Shown piece after piece: positions 12,498 through 25,884 of a stretch of 64,000 bases of DNA. Position 1 is the first letter of the stretch, and every line of letters starts with the position of its first letter. The stretch is from positions 11,012,501 through 11,076,500 of the forward strand of contig CM072891.1 in assembly GCA_037013685.1 (NCBI GenBank), written 5' to 3'. Made by a program: the position numbers and the translations under genes. Source of the stretch: Acridotheres tristis. Its lineage: Eukaryota; Chordata; Aves; Passeriformes; Sturnidae. The notes below the pieces were generated by a model. That model searched no databases. It was given only the letters and a program-made list of their open reading frames with translations, and was not told the DNA's origin.

Positions 12498-15300
12498 CGC
12501 AGAAAAATCATGTTATTTGCCTGACGAACCTTAAGAGGTTCCCCACTGTTTCCAGTATCTAAAAAATTGAGGCTTTTACTCCCTGAAAAGTGAGGTAGAG
12601 AGGAGCTCTGTGTTGGCTCAGCTCATGCTGCTCTCAGCTCAGCTGTCCCATCTCTTCCTGTTGCTGGGCCTTAATGACTGACACCTTTCCCAAGAGGATG
12701 AATGAGAAAGACAGCAGCCCCAAAATTTGAACCCCAAGTCCTCCAGTGCAAGAACTAAGCTAAGAGTCAGAATAGCTTTACCTAACTGAAACTCTGCCAG
12801 TCTCATGTCAGTGTGACACAGCATGGGCTGGGGGCTGTTGTGGCTTGCACGGGGCTCTGTACAGGTAAAGCTGCAATGAGGCTGCAGCCATGAGGCCAAC
12901 AGCTCTGCTTGGGTTATTTGGAGGAGTGTGGTATCCACAGCAAGCAAACTGCAACAGCATGGAGCTTGGCATGGGCTGAAAAAGCTGGAAAAGCCCATGG
13001 GAGCTTAGCTCATGCTGAGCTCCACGTTGCTCCAGCTTGCCTGCTACCACTGGCCAAGCCAGCCCAGCACCATTGCTGGCAGGTCTGCATCGGTGCTGCT
13101 GCTGCTGGGGTTGCTCCAGAGTGCAACTACTCTGAGATGCTCGTCTTGCCATGGGGCTTTAGTACCTGAGGGGTTCATCCCATAGCCCTCCCTCTCCCAG
13201 ATCTTTATTGCCCCCACTGCTGACTTTATGAGTGCTGTTCTAGAGCCAAGGTTATCTGAGGACATACTCTGAAGGATCAATACTTTGAAAAGTGCTCATC
13301 TACATATGTGAAAATTCAGGACTAGTTCTCCACTGCTAACTCCACCCAGATGAAACTTGTTGGTGTCATTTCTGACTGATGTTAGAATAAGTAAAAGCAG
13401 ACTTAAGCCTTCAGTTTCTGCATGCTTCGAAGAATTTCTGTTTTCCTTCGTAGAAGAAATGTTTGAATTAATTGTTACACTTGCATAACATTATGCTGAA
13501 GTGCATTTTTTCCACTGTATAATTTCTAGATGAAAAAGCAAAGTTAGAGTGAAGTTATACAATAAAGGACCAAAGAGAAAATGTATGAAAGATCTGCAGA
13601 AAATACCCTCGTATCACATTAGAAATGCTAAAATTTTGAAGTTAAAAAAAAAAAAATAAAATAACTCCAAATGCAAAATAACAATTATTAGGAAAAGTAT
13701 ACACCCTTAATGCTGGCTCAAAATAAAACCTGGACAGGGAAGAGTGTGAAAGCAGTGAGCAAATAAAAACTTACTCTAGGACTTTTCCTGAAAAACGAGT
13801 ATCAGTTAAGTATGAATTGCAAACACTCCAATGCCATTCTCTCACTGCCACTCTTCCTGGAGCAGGGGGAGAGCTGTGGGCTGATCAAGGTGTTGGTAAA
13901 CACGGTTTCCTGAGTGTATCCATTCACTGCCCTGTGCAGCAGGTGCTGTGCCTCGGCCCTCCACGGGGCGAAGCACAGAGCTGGAGGAGGACAGGACGAT
14001 ACGGTGCCTTGCAGCTGTGCTTCATGCCTTGGCTGACACTCCCTGCTCCTCCTTCTCCCCCAGGAGCCAGAAGATGCTGCTGCACTTCCTCACAGCCAGA
14101 GTTGGGTATAAGGGACAGAGAGAGGAAACACGGCCCTTCTGAGGCCATGCACACACTCTGACTTACATCAACTATCCTTATTTACCTATGGTCCCACAGT
14201 CAGGCTTATGAAAAGGACCTGTCTGCTTTGGCTGCACACTTGAGACACATCCTGCACACTGCTTTCCCAGCTGGGCCCATCCCATCCCGGCCAGTGACTC
14301 AACTGTGAGAGAGATGGAAGTGTCGCTTACCCCATCATCCTGAGTCACCAGCTATTATTGTCACACGCAGGTGCACAATGCTGGTGAGAGGAATTTCTCT
14401 AGGGTTGCCAGAAAAAGCAGGATCACCATCTCCACATAACCGCTGTAAAAATAGACTTCTCTTTGGGAATCACTACTTCAGATTGATTTCTAGAAGCTTG
14501 TGGCCTCCTGACAGAGATGGGATTAATTAGTCTTGATGTAAAAGAAGCTCAGGGATCGTGTCCTGGCAGTAAACCTTGGGGAAAGGTATGTTTGGAAGTT
14601 CTGTCTGGGTTCAGGTTCCCCTGCCCTAAGCCAATCCCCACAAAGCATGTACATCTGGATGCTGTATGGGATGAGTGCTGTCTACAGAGCAGATCTGTAG
14701 TATCATGCTGTATGTGGCTTCAGCAAAGTTGCCTTTGCCAAACTGAAAACTTCCTGATTTATCAGCTTTGATCTCTTTGGCAGGCGAGCATTTCAGCGCT
14801 TAATGTTTTGCAAGAAAGCCCTGACTACACTGTTTCTGACGATGTCCTTTGCATTTTCATTTTGGGAGGATTCTTTTCTGTGCTCTCCAAACGCCAGTCA
14901 GTGCCCCGAGAGTTCAGGAGGGAACAAACAGGGCCATTTCCCCTCCACATGCTGGGGACTTCCAGGCAAACTGAGCTTATGCAGAGAGCACAGGGGGCCG
15001 CAGAGCCCAGCCCAGCCCGTGGCCTCTCCGCCAGCGGCTGCCTACGTGAGTTCCCGGTTCCCCACGGAGGTGCCAGGGAATCCCGGGCTCCGTTTCCTAG
15101 GGCAAGGTTTAAATCCGAAGCAAGGTTTTGGCTGCGGGTTGCTCACGGGTCCCAGCCGTTTCCTGAGGAAACGGAGGCTGATGGCACCGCTCCGCCGTGC
15201 TCGGTCCCGTCCTTCCGCAGGCCCGGGACACCTGGAGCGGCACAGCCGCGGCACCAGCGCGGGGCCCGGCCCGGCACAGCTGCGGGAGGCGCCGCGCACC

Positions 15301-15535
15301 TGAGCCCGCACACGGGAATGGGGGGGCCAAGCTCTGAGCCCGCACACGGGAATGGGGGGGCCAAGCCCCGAGCCCGCACACGGGAATGGGGGGGCCAAGC
15401 CCCGAGCCCGCACACGGGAATGGGGGGCCAAGCCCCGAGCCCGCACACGGGAATGGGGAGCCAAGCTCTGAGCCCGCACACGGGAATGGGGGAGCCAAGC
15501 CCCGAGCCCGCACACGGGAATGGGGGGCCGAACCC
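15301..15535. repeat. GC-rich minisatellite, 7 copies of 33/34 bp
   Basis: Seven tandem units of the form GAGCCCGCACACGGGAATGG plus GGGGGCCAAGCCCC have lengths 34, 34, 34, 33, 33, 34 and 33 bp. They differ by the length of the G run and by CTC/CCC at the unit end. Both strands stay open across the array and give repetitive predicted peptides. The 33/34-bp alternation shifts the frame between units, so a coding repeat is unlikely. It lies in an isolated CpG-rich block far from any recognised gene. Confidence 0.95.
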
Positions 15536-15544
15536 GAGCCCCGA

Positions 15545-15564
15545 GGCCCGGCCCGGCCCGGCCC
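15545..15564. repeat. (GGCCC)n array
   Basis: GGCCC is repeated four times, giving four CCC runs on the plus strand and four GGG runs on the minus strand. This is a G-quadruplex or i-motif candidate. The same motif occurs in the VPS18 promoter island. Confidence 0.8.
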
Positions 15565-15800
15565 TCGGTACCCCCCTAGCGGCCGCGGCCTCCCCGACCC
15601 AGCGGGCCCTGGCGGTGTGCGGCCGCTGGAAACACGAGAGATTCTCCGCGAGAAGCACGGGCAGAGTTCTCCCCGTGCCTGCAGGAGCCCAGGGCAACAA
15701 CGCCCTGGCTGGATAGGGGAGCATTAGCCCCGCACCGTGCCGCTTGCCGGGCTAGGCTGTCACCCCCAGTGTCCTTAAATCGGCTGCAGGCGTTTCCCCA

Positions 15801-18800
15801 CCCCGAGCTGCTGCCTTGGTGTGGCTGAGGAGATCCAAGGTTCCCCCAAGAGGCACAGGTTGGGGGAAAGGCTGAGTTTAGCTCACAAGGATCTTCCCGA
15901 ATTGCAGCAGGACTATGGCAGGATCCTGGCTTTCCCTGCGGTGTGTGATAACAGCCACATACCCACGGCCAGCCCCAACTCTGAGACTACACAGACATTT
16001 CCCACCTCAACTCCAAGGACCTCCTCAGATGTTACAGCAGCCTACCTGCTTCCCAAGCAGAAACAAACAGCAGCGTCTCTCAGATGTCTCCAGTCAGGAG
16101 ATCAATTACTGTTACAACCTGGTTTGTGTCCCCGGTTTATGCTCTCCCAAATGGGCCAGACCCTGACATTAACACAAAGGAACTTTCATCCGTCCCTTTC
16201 TCCTTGGTCGTTTTGTGGGCTGCAAAAACCATACTGCTGGAGTTACTGCTCTGTTTTCTGCAAGGGTGAATGCATCTTCCTGTGTAAGGCTGGTTCCCAG
16301 GTCAGACTACACTCTAACACTCATTTACTGCTCCTTGACTCTCATTAGTGTTTACCTTTTCAGCACATCTTCAAATGATGAGTGAGAAAAACAGGTCTTC
16401 TTCCCTGCTTCTTTTACTGTAGTTGAAAACAACTCAGAAATGCAGTAAGGGAGCCCCTATGAGTGACACAGAGAAAGTAGGTTTGTGCAGCTGTGGTGGA
16501 AGAGGACTTGTCTGAAACCGGGATTGGGGCAGGGTTTGCTTTGCATTTTGTTTAGAGCAAAGAGCAGAGCTGAGTCTTATTTTATTTCTTGACCTAGGCA
16601 TCTCAGCTTCAACATTCCTTATGCTTAGGCAACATAAATCATCTATAAGCTCCTCAGACCTGAAGGGGATTTTTTTAGTTGGAGATGTCCAGGGTGCATT
16701 CTTTTCTACCTAGCAGCTTTTGAGTTTCATGAACCTAGTCTATATTTAGCCTTAATTTGAAGGATGTGTAGACTGGATGTCCTGTTGGAAATGCATGGAA
16801 AACTGCCTGCTGACCTGACTCATTCTTGCATTTCACCCAGCAGCTGCATCCCAATTGGCACATTAAACACTTTCAAGTCATATTCTCTTGTATAAAGAAA
16901 TATCCTGAGTTGTGTTGGCTGTGAGCAGGAGGGGAAGTGACCTCTTGGGTCAGTGTTTATTGCAATAGCTATAAGAAACCAAGGAGTGACTCCATAAAGA
17001 GGGGAATGATCCCAGGATTTCACCTCTGGTAGGATGAGAACCTGTCTCAAATCTCCCACTTCGGAGAACGCCACCTGAAACTGCAAGAGCAAGGCTTGAG
17101 GGATTGCTGTTTCCTTCTGCCATTGGTATACTCCACAGTCTTACACTTCCCACTTTCCTCTCTGTAAAGCAGGGACAATAGCACCATGTTTTGCAAGGCC
17201 CCAGTGTGACTTAACTAGATAGAGCTTGCATGATGCTGTGGGATTCCTCAGCAGCTCAGCTGTGCATGGCTCAGAAGAGAAGGCAAGTCAGTCACTTCTC
17301 TTAGCTTGCAGTGACAGCAGTGCCAGAAGCAGATATTGCTTTGTGAATCCTTCTGAGACCTTGGCCTGCACAAACTGGCACCTGGAAATAGTCTCCAGCT
17401 TGTTCAGTCTCCACATTCATGTGTTCACCTCCAGTCTCTGACCTAGAATTCTGTTATCATTCCACACACAATAATATCATTCACATATTAGGCCATGGGC
17501 TTTTCAGGGTCAGTGCCATCAATATGCGGAAAACATTAAAGGACAATAACAGGTTGATAAGTCACATGGCAAATTAGGAAAAGGCCCTCAAGGGTTGTAA
17601 AATGCATCAGATCCACTTATCACAACCCTTTCTGATAGTTTCTGTGAATCCCTGGTAGTAAACATCCTGCTTGTGGTGCTAAGGTTGCTTCCTCATTGTG
17701 TAGTAGCAGGCGGCTGTCAATCCCAGCCACTTCTGATAGAAACCTGACATTCTCCTTTCTTTCTCTTGACAGGAGCACCTAGAGTCACTCACCCTGCAGA
17801 GCTGAGCAATCTCTTCTGCTTTCAAAGCTCACAAGACACAAGCAAGGGCTCTGAAGAAATGCTCCTGAATTCCTTTGGATTGTGCCGAGATGTTTCCACT
17901 TGTTGAGGAATATATTTGGTATTGTCAGCTCGGTGTGCAGGTGAAGGGCAAATGACTGGACACTCAGAGACACAGCAGGAGCTGATGATGCCAGACTTTG
18001 GCACACTGAGACTGTGAGGGTATAAAAGCCTAGGATTGCCTTTTTTTGAGGTCCGTCCTTGGAGGTACACAGCTCAAGTTGTTATTTTGTTATTGTACCA
18101 TGATTAAATTATTTTAAGGATCCTGAGGTCTGAGAGTCTGCTATGGGGAAACCTGGGGCTGAGCTGGTAAGGAAATCTGTTCTGACTGGGGTGGGGGGGG
18201 AGGAAGTGGTGTGTAGCCATGATGGGGCCGTGGTCCCAGCTCAGGTGATGCAAGTGTGACTGCCAGAGTGACTCCTGGATGATCACACAGGGAAGTTTCC
18301 TTAACACCCTCCTTGTTTTGCTCCAGGGTCAGTAGTTGGGACAGCAGCCAGAGGTGCTTTGGGAATGGTAGGGCAGGGCAATATTTATGAGATATCTGTA
18401 AAACAGTGATGGGGCTGGGGTAATCTAGGATCTAGGTTCCTCTGTACCAGTAAAATTAATGTGGCCAGGCACTGGCATATTGCCTGCTCTGTCGAATTGA
18501 AGTGTCTCTTGCACTCTTTTGTCCTGTGCAGCAGCTCCAGGCATAGTACAGGAATTAGCACAACCAATATGGACATGAGTGGCTCAATGCTACCTGGCCT
18601 CAGTGCTGAAAAAGTCCCAGGTTCATTTAATTTAATAGTACAGATGTACCATAGTAGAGATGTGCCAGAGCTGTAATTTGCTGCCTCTTGGAAGAAAAGA
18701 ACACAGACCTTTTACCTGTCTTCAGCATCTGATTCCTGGAAGGCAGGTGGCTCACCGTTCAGTTTAGCAGACACACCACTGAGCATCACAGGCACATCCA

Positions 18801-21800
18801 GCAAACACAATCCTTCCTACCCATCCTTGGGATTCACCTCCCCTGAGAACAGCTCTGTCTCCCTGCAGAAGGGTGAAGGAGGACAGACACTTCCAGGAGA
18901 TGGTTCCTCCCACCTTGGCCAATGCTAGGTGTCTAATCTGAGTCTGGCTGAAAGGAGATGCTTTCTCACAGCTCATGGGCTGGGATATGCTGAAAGGTGG
19001 TTTGCGTCCTCCAGCCAGAGAACAATTCTCCCCGTAAGATATGGACACAGGAGACAAGTGAAACATTCACTGAGGAAGAAATGGCCTGGTTATCTTCATC
19101 CTGTTAGCTCTGTTCCTGCCACACTGGGTCCAGTGTCACTTGGAGATAAAGAGCAAGTACCTTATTATCACCACCATGTCTGCCCTTGAGGGTTTTATTC
19201 TTTCACCCCCTCCTGTCTTTGTTTCTTTCCCCCTTCCCTGATTTTTTTCTGTGTTGTCTCCCTACTTCCTACCATGCAATTCCCACTTCCCATATGGGTT
19301 TCATTCCTACCCTGTCCCCATCCTGTCTGCTAAAATAATCAGCAGTGAAACCCTGAATATGGCTGTTCACATTGTTTCCATGGGACTCGGTGGCAAGTCT
19401 CCTAGTGCGATGAATGAAGGCAGGACGCACTTCTCAGAGCCATTGTTTCAAGCTGTCTGCTGTCTCAGGAAAGCACTGCCTGCTCCATTTACACTGAGTC
19501 CTTGACTGCTGTGTTTTCTCCTCCATCTGCTGTGAGTAAGAAAATAATCAGGTCCTTGCAATTTAAACAGTGGCTGCTTAGTTTGTGGAGTGCATGCTTC
19601 ATCACCATGCTTCCCATGGGCCAGAGTTGATCCATGGGGAGGATGTCAGATGAGAGCATCATGAGGTGGTCCTTTGTAAGCAGTCACAGACTATATTCAC
19701 TCCCTGATGTGGTTGTTGAGAGCAGGAATCTGGCTCATGACTGTGGAATAGGACTGACAAATCTGAATTGAGGCTCTCCTCCTCCCTGGAAACCCTGATG
19801 TCATGTTCGTCACATTTACAGTTTTCAGTCAGCTGAAAGCACAGAAGGAGACAAGCCGCATGTGTTTGGAGAGAGCTGCATAGACATCTCTTAAGTCAAT
19901 AACAATAATGAAAACATGCTGCAGCACCTTTTAGCTATGTCACATGGTATCTCCAGTCTGCTGGTCGTTTGAAACATTTTAGTACATGATCTACAACTGC
20001 CCACAAGGAAGCAGGAATTATGGTAGATGAACCTGGAAGATAGCAGTAGGATTTGCAGGTTATAAAATAATTTCTTTTTGGACATTTCTGATTGTTTTAA
20101 TAGCTTCCAGACTTCCAGCATACAGGAACTGGCAGGACCTTGCCCAATGTCTGAATAGCTGAACTGTACAGTTTACAAACATGATTCACGGAAAGAAGAC
20201 TAAGTGGGATCTGAATACAGATGTACTAAAAATGAATATGAAGTGAGACATCCCATCTGCTGAAGAAACCAGTTTTCTGGTAATTCTGAAAATTCAAGGC
20301 AGCCTCATCTATTTCAGTAAAAATATCTTCCCATAGCAGGAGAACAGCTTCCCATCCATGTCCTGCCTATTGTTGCAAGAAATTTGTTCTGTCTCCTGCT
20401 GCTCTTCCCCTTTTGACCCAAGTGATAGATCAATGTTCTTCTGTGCGGTTTGTATATGCTTAAAACGTGTAGATAGAGGCTCTGGTATAACAGAGCCTGG
20501 AGGGTCCCAACCTCCTATCCTAAACAAGAGATTCCCTGAACACAGGGGAGGGTGACAATTTCTTGTAAAATGCCGGTCCTTTCACAGCCACAGATAGTCC
20601 CCTCAAAGCTCTCTTACTTCCCCCCATGCAAAACCAGGCTGTGACGATTCCTCTGTGGGCACAATGGGAGGGTTTCACTCCTTCAGCCCAAGCAGGAGGC
20701 AGCTGTCCTATCCAAAGATCTCTGTGAAGATCCCTCCTCTCCTGTGATCACAGTGTGAAGTCCTGAGGCCGAGTTCTGGGTTTATTGCTGGCTTATTTCT
20801 TTTTCTGTGTTGTTTCTTGTATTATCACATATAATTCCAGGCTAAGATTACAGATTCCAGGGAGAGGGGAGATTCAGCAGCCAAACCCTTCCAAGCCCGA
20901 TTCCTCTGAAGAAGGAAGACGTAAATTACAGCATGGTGCTGCTATTCATCACTGTCCCTGGCTAGTCCCATGAAGGAAACAGCTTCAGCCTAACAGTTTG
21001 AGAGTTTAAGAGTGCCCTTTCTCTCCAAATTCTGTCACTGTTCAGAGGTGGAACATCTGCCTGAGACATGCAGGTCCAAGAGAGAGAGATCTTCCTCCAG
21101 CTGGTCCTGTGGACCAAACCACTAAGGACTAGAGAGCAGGCAACAGGACAGCAGCAGTTCAGTGATTAGTGCTCCTGGGTAGAAAGAGGGGTGGATAGGT
21201 TTAAACCATGATAATTGAACAGTTTATGCTCTTTATATGACAACTGCATATTTTACAAATACATCAGAACGCACAGTGCTCTCAGAACTTCAGTGGCATG
21301 GCTACAACATTAGCTGAGTGGAATTTCTGCAACACATGATTCAGCCTTGAGGGCTCCAGTCCTTTCCCAGACCCAAGCCCTTTTCTAGACCTAAGCCTAG
21401 GCAACTCATCAGTTTGCCTAGGATAAATAGGTCTTTAACCACTGTGCTATCCTGTGTCTTTGTGCCATTTGTTATTTCATAATCTTTCCTAGGCTGCTGA
21501 CTGTTTCAAAAAATCAGTTCTTTTGTTGATGTAAAATTTAGTAGTAATTACAGTTCTGGTTTGCTTTCCCCAACAGCTTGGAGAAGAGGTGCAAGCACAA
21601 AGCACATATGTGGCATTGTGGGTGGGGAGAAATTCTTCTTTGGTATTTGTAGATTAGAAATATGGCTGCCAAAAAAAGCAAGCTCCCAAGTGCTTGGGGT
21701 CCACATGTTGCATAAAAGCAGAGTACCATCTTGGCATGGAAAAGGAGCATTGCATGAAGAAACTCAAAATCTCCTCAGGTCATTGTCCTTACTGGAGATG

Positions 21801-24800
21801 AAAGCCCATGAGCTGCAAAGTGGTACCCCTTCAGCTGCCTTTGCCACCAGCCAATGTATTTTGCTTTGACTGCTTTGAAAGCAAACCCCTTACAGGAAAC
21901 ATGTGCTGGGTATACAAATGCAGTGTTTCGTTTATTTATGACACAAATGCAAAACCAAGCAGGCTTTCACAGTTCTAGGTCCCAGATGTCTTTAACGAAA
22001 ACCAGCTATTGGAATGTTAATAACAGCTTCTTGTATCGTAAGCAATGAGTCCACTCAGTCATGCTTTTAGGAAAATAACAGTTTCAACAGATCAACCTAT
22101 TAATCACTTGGCCTCCTAATAGTTCACGTAAGGGCAGCTCTTAAAAATTTGTTAGTGTGCTGTGCTGACAGTTTGCTGAGCAGTTCATGCAAATGCCCAG
22201 ATTCTGCTTCTCTGAGGTCCGAAAATGACAGGGTCTCCTCTGGGATACTAATGGACAATCCATTTGACCCAAACTACTTCCATTCATTCAATCTTTAGTC
22301 ACTCAGTAAACTCAGAAATGCTCCTGTGGCTGCAAAATATTCACCAGTGCTAAGAAAATGACAATTCATAACCCCACACCAGCCACTCTGGAAACCCAAG
22401 TGGCAAGCTGGTGTAAAATATTGTCCCTTAGTGCAGTCAGGGAAAGATGATGATTTATACGGACCATGAGAAAAACTGTATGGTGAAATTGTTGTTTTCT
22501 TTCATTGGTAAGAGGCAGGTAGTCTGGATAAATATTTTTTAAAAGCATTACCTGGAAAAATTGTGGAGTTACTGTAGATTGAATCCCTGTGTTTTCCTAT
22601 GCAAGGCCTGCTGCCTCTGCTCTGCAGCTTCATTCCTCAGAGCCTTCACATCAAACTGCTTAAACTGATGTGGGAGATGTGAGATGGAATAGACAGTGAC
22701 ACCTGTGGGTTTTGTCCAATTTTCAGCCAGACGCACGCACAGCACTAAACTGCACCATGTAAGCTCATTATTTCTATGTATTTTTAGACATTCTTTCAAG
22801 GTAAATCACTACTGTTGCCTTTAGAAAACCAGGAAAGATTAGCTACAGCTGGACTTTCCTCTCCTAAAGCTTCAGCTTCAGAAGTAAGCAAAGGTTTTGT
22901 GATCAGTCTGGAGCATGACATGGAGTTACAGCCCAGAGAAGCTTTAGCTGTCCTCACTCTCCAGTTTCCCTGCTGCAGCCCCATCTTAACACGGTGCCCT
23001 AACTCCTCTCCAAGTCCCGAGGCTGTTGGTGGGTGGGTTGAGCTGACATGATGTTTCCCAGCACGGAAGCAGGTACATGTCATGGTGGGGATGATAACTT
23101 CTGGCACAGGAACAGGGCAGGCAGCTGGAAGTCATAAGTCTGATTGTCAAACCTTTGAATCAGCAGTTGGTGGCTGTGCAGAATGGTGTCATTTGTCCTC
23201 TCTGCTAAAGGCATGAGAAATGCTGGTAGCAATTCTTCATGGGAGAATACAAGGCAGATGAAGCTGCCCATTCTTTGTTCCTTACCCACTGTTTGCTTTA
23301 TTTCCCTCCCCTTCTCAGAACATGAGTAACTAGCTGTGTAATCAAGGTGACAGCCTGAAAGATATTTTCCCTTTATTCCTAGTAAAAGACACGGACTCAT
23401 TTTTTGGACCATTTTGGACTTGTGTCCTCCAGCTGAAATCCGAGCCATGGCAGTGAGATGCTGCCACAGCAGCTTACCCAGTGCTGGGCAGCTGGCTCAC
23501 AAGGAAGGACATGCTTTGCAATTGAAACAACACTGTCTACAACGACCAGTGCAGACCAGTACTCCAAGTGTGCAACCCTAGTCCTTCACTACACCTCATT
23601 CCAACAGAAGTTCACATTTTTAACCAAGGCATTCCATTATTAAATGAGAGACCTGTGGCTAACAAGAGCTGATTACATGGTGTAATCTAATACAGTACAG
23701 TCTACATGGTGTACCCAGGTTTTCTCCCCATCTCTACTCACACATACAATTTACTGTCCTCACCAGGTAAACTGGCATATTTTCTTCATTGCAACTAATC
23801 ATATTCCAATTATAGAGACAACATCACAACTTACATCATAATGCTGGACTGCACATTTAATATATGTGCCTTGGGATCTCTGTCCTAATGGGACACTTGT
23901 GCCTGCCAGTGTCACCAGGAAAGTTCTGTGCTTACCCCAAAGAAAACGTAGTCCCATAATATGCAAACGTGTGTATGCACATCTAGTAGGGAAACAATCA
24001 TCTCTTTCCCAGTAAGATCAATTCACAGATTCATGGAAAAGAAAGAGGACATGTAAGGAGAGAACTGCTGCAAAATGCAATGGTTTGCTACGTAACATTG
24101 ATGCTTAGCCTGCTGTTATCAAAGGTGAAAGCTTAAGAATGAAGTGTCCTTGCCTCCCCATGCTGCATGAGAAAAACCAGCGTCACAGCCCACAGAAGGC
24201 AGCTGTTTTTGTGCAAGGTTCCTGTTTGTTACTCATTTCCCCTCCTGTGTCCCAACACTGCCTCTTTAAAGCTCTTCCAAGATTCCTTATAGGAGAAGGT
24301 CTGCTGCCAGCTCAGAGCTTCCTGTTGTACTCTGAGAGAGCCTTATCTCTGCAATCTTCATGCAGACTGCAAGGAGATTTTGTGTTTGTTTGTGTTTTTA
24401 CAAACCAGGCCATTTCTATGGACTAAGCAGTGTCTCAGTGCTGACTGTAGTGAGGCACTTTGTCGTAAACGTCTTTGAGTAGATTTGTTTAGTTTGTAGG
24501 TCCCAAATAATTCCCTACCTCTATATTCTGACAAATTAACACTGCCAGGTTGCCTTATTTAAAAGTCCTTTAAAAAGTTCTTAAAATTCCCCAGAGAGAT
24601 GCCTAAGGATTTGGTAGATGGGTCTCTCTGCTTTCTTTGATATGTTTTGTCTTTTGGTTTTCTAATATTTATCACCTGAGATGCTGCAGTGAACAGCTTG
24701 GGCAATTCAAGAAAGGTTGGAAGTGAAGAAGTGGTAGTTTGCTCTGTATTGCTGTGAAAAGGCATAAATTCCAGCTTGTCTATGTATCTGGATTCAATAA

Positions 24801-25740
24801 AAATTGGTGTACTGCGTGGTAACTTTCCCTTTGTGAAGGGAATAAAGAAGTCAGAGCAGCCCATGACACACAGCATGGATGAGAAGGTAAGCATTATTTC
24901 CAGGACTCAGAATGTCACAGTGACAAATGCTGCACTGTGTGACAATATGAGACCAGGGAAGACTCCAGGTAATGCATAGGGTGGAAAATGCTTCGTGTGT
25001 GCAAACAGAGAATGGAGAGCTCTGTTAAACTCAGAAAGGAGAAGGAAATAATCTGCTGAAGGAAACTCGTGAGATCCTAGCTGGAGGCTTGAGAAGAAAA
25101 AAGAATATGGAAGAGGTGAGAAAAGTCCTTCTAGTGCCTGGGAACAAACCAGCACAAAGTCATATGGTATCTCCTCAAGTGAATTCTCAAAACAAGAGAG
25201 CAACATGTAGCTGAGAAGTGTGGTCTGGCCTCCCACTTAACAAGCCAAGGGGTGATCATCATTACCAGGAATTCATTCCTGAGGGCATGAGAGGAAAACA
25301 TCAGCTTTGAACAAACGGGTCCACCTGAGAATGTTGGCTATTTTGCCTCATAGAAAAAACACTTGTGGACTTTTCTACAGCACTGACCTTACAACATGAC
25401 CTCATGCACTGCAAAGATCCTGTTTCCAAATAGCCCCATGAAACTGGCAGACACAAATTTTACCTTTCATTTCTGAACAGTTTACTCTTCTTTTCTAATG
25501 AGGTTGTTCCAATTGTCCTCACCAGAGACCTGTCAAACCAAATCTGGGCAGACTATGACTATGGCAGTGTCAGATGAAGCAGGAGCAGGTGGCCATGCCC
25601 CTAAGCTCTTTTCTTCCCCCACTGTCACCCTTGGAGAATGGTTATCAATGCAGCAACCTTGCTTTTGGCATCAGAATTTAATTTCCTAGCAAATTATTGA
25701 AAATTCGAAGTTATTCCTGTTTCCCCCACAGCACTAAATA
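15801..25740. other. Gene-free interval
   Basis: Apart from a G-rich run near 18190, I see neither genes nor recognisable repeats here. The sequence is moderately AT-rich and unique-looking, so conserved noncoding elements could be present but cannot be recognised without alignment. Confidence 0.7.
18188..18202. repeat. G-rich run
   Basis: GGGGTGGGGGGGGAGG is a short G-run with weak quadruplex potential. Confidence 0.8.
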
Positions 25741-25790
25741 ATAAACTATTAATATTATTATTATTAATGTTATTATTAATATTATATACG
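25741..25790. repeat. (TTA)n-rich microsatellite
   Basis: Interrupted TTA/TAA/ATT repeats of about 50 bp lie directly upstream of the CR1 fragment. They may have grown from an A/T-rich insertion site. Confidence 0.8.
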
Positions 25791-25792
25791 TG

Positions 25793-25884
25793 GGTTGGAT
25801 CCCTGTATGGGCCATTCACTTAAGGATTGGACTTGATCTTTCAGGGTCCCTTCCAACTCAGATTCTGGGATTCTGTAATTTCTA
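25793..25884 (+). mobile_element. CR1-type LINE, short 3' fragment
   Basis: The segment includes GGATTGGACTTGATCTTTCA and GGTCCCTTCCAACTCAGATT and ends GATTCTGGGATTCTGTAA. That is the terminal hairpin and tail region of a CR1 element. Only about 90 bp remain. It directly follows a TTA-rich microsatellite. Confidence 0.8.

Larger units (their letters stand above)
61..14999. other. Gene-free interval, left part
   Basis: I recognise no exon, RNA gene or transposon body here. Many short open frames occur on both strands. The longest (9686-10636 plus, 2529-3278 plus) have compositions rich in Ser, Leu, Cys and Pro and no family resemblance, as expected by chance. Bases 10370-10740 are somewhat GC-richer than their neighbours. 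Simple repeats are listed separately. Confidence 0.7.
15000..15800. promoter_or_regulatory. Isolated CpG-rich block (possible CpG island)
   Basis: GC and CpG density rise sharply here, unlike the surrounding intergenic DNA. The block contains the minisatellite, a (GGCCC)n run at about 15545-15564, and a donor-like GTGAGT at 15046-15051. No recognisable coding exon is present on either strand. It could be an orphan CpG island, the promoter of a noncoding transcript, or simply a GC-biased repeat expansion. Confidence 0.5.

Noticed and set aside
14808..15716. 302-codon plus-strand frame and several minus-strand frames over the minisatellite, giving peptides with repeated PHTGMGG or PFPCAGSGLG
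   Set aside because: They are open only because the GC-rich repeat lacks stops on both strands. Unit lengths of 33 and 34 bp shift the frame between copies, and there is no non-repeat domain.
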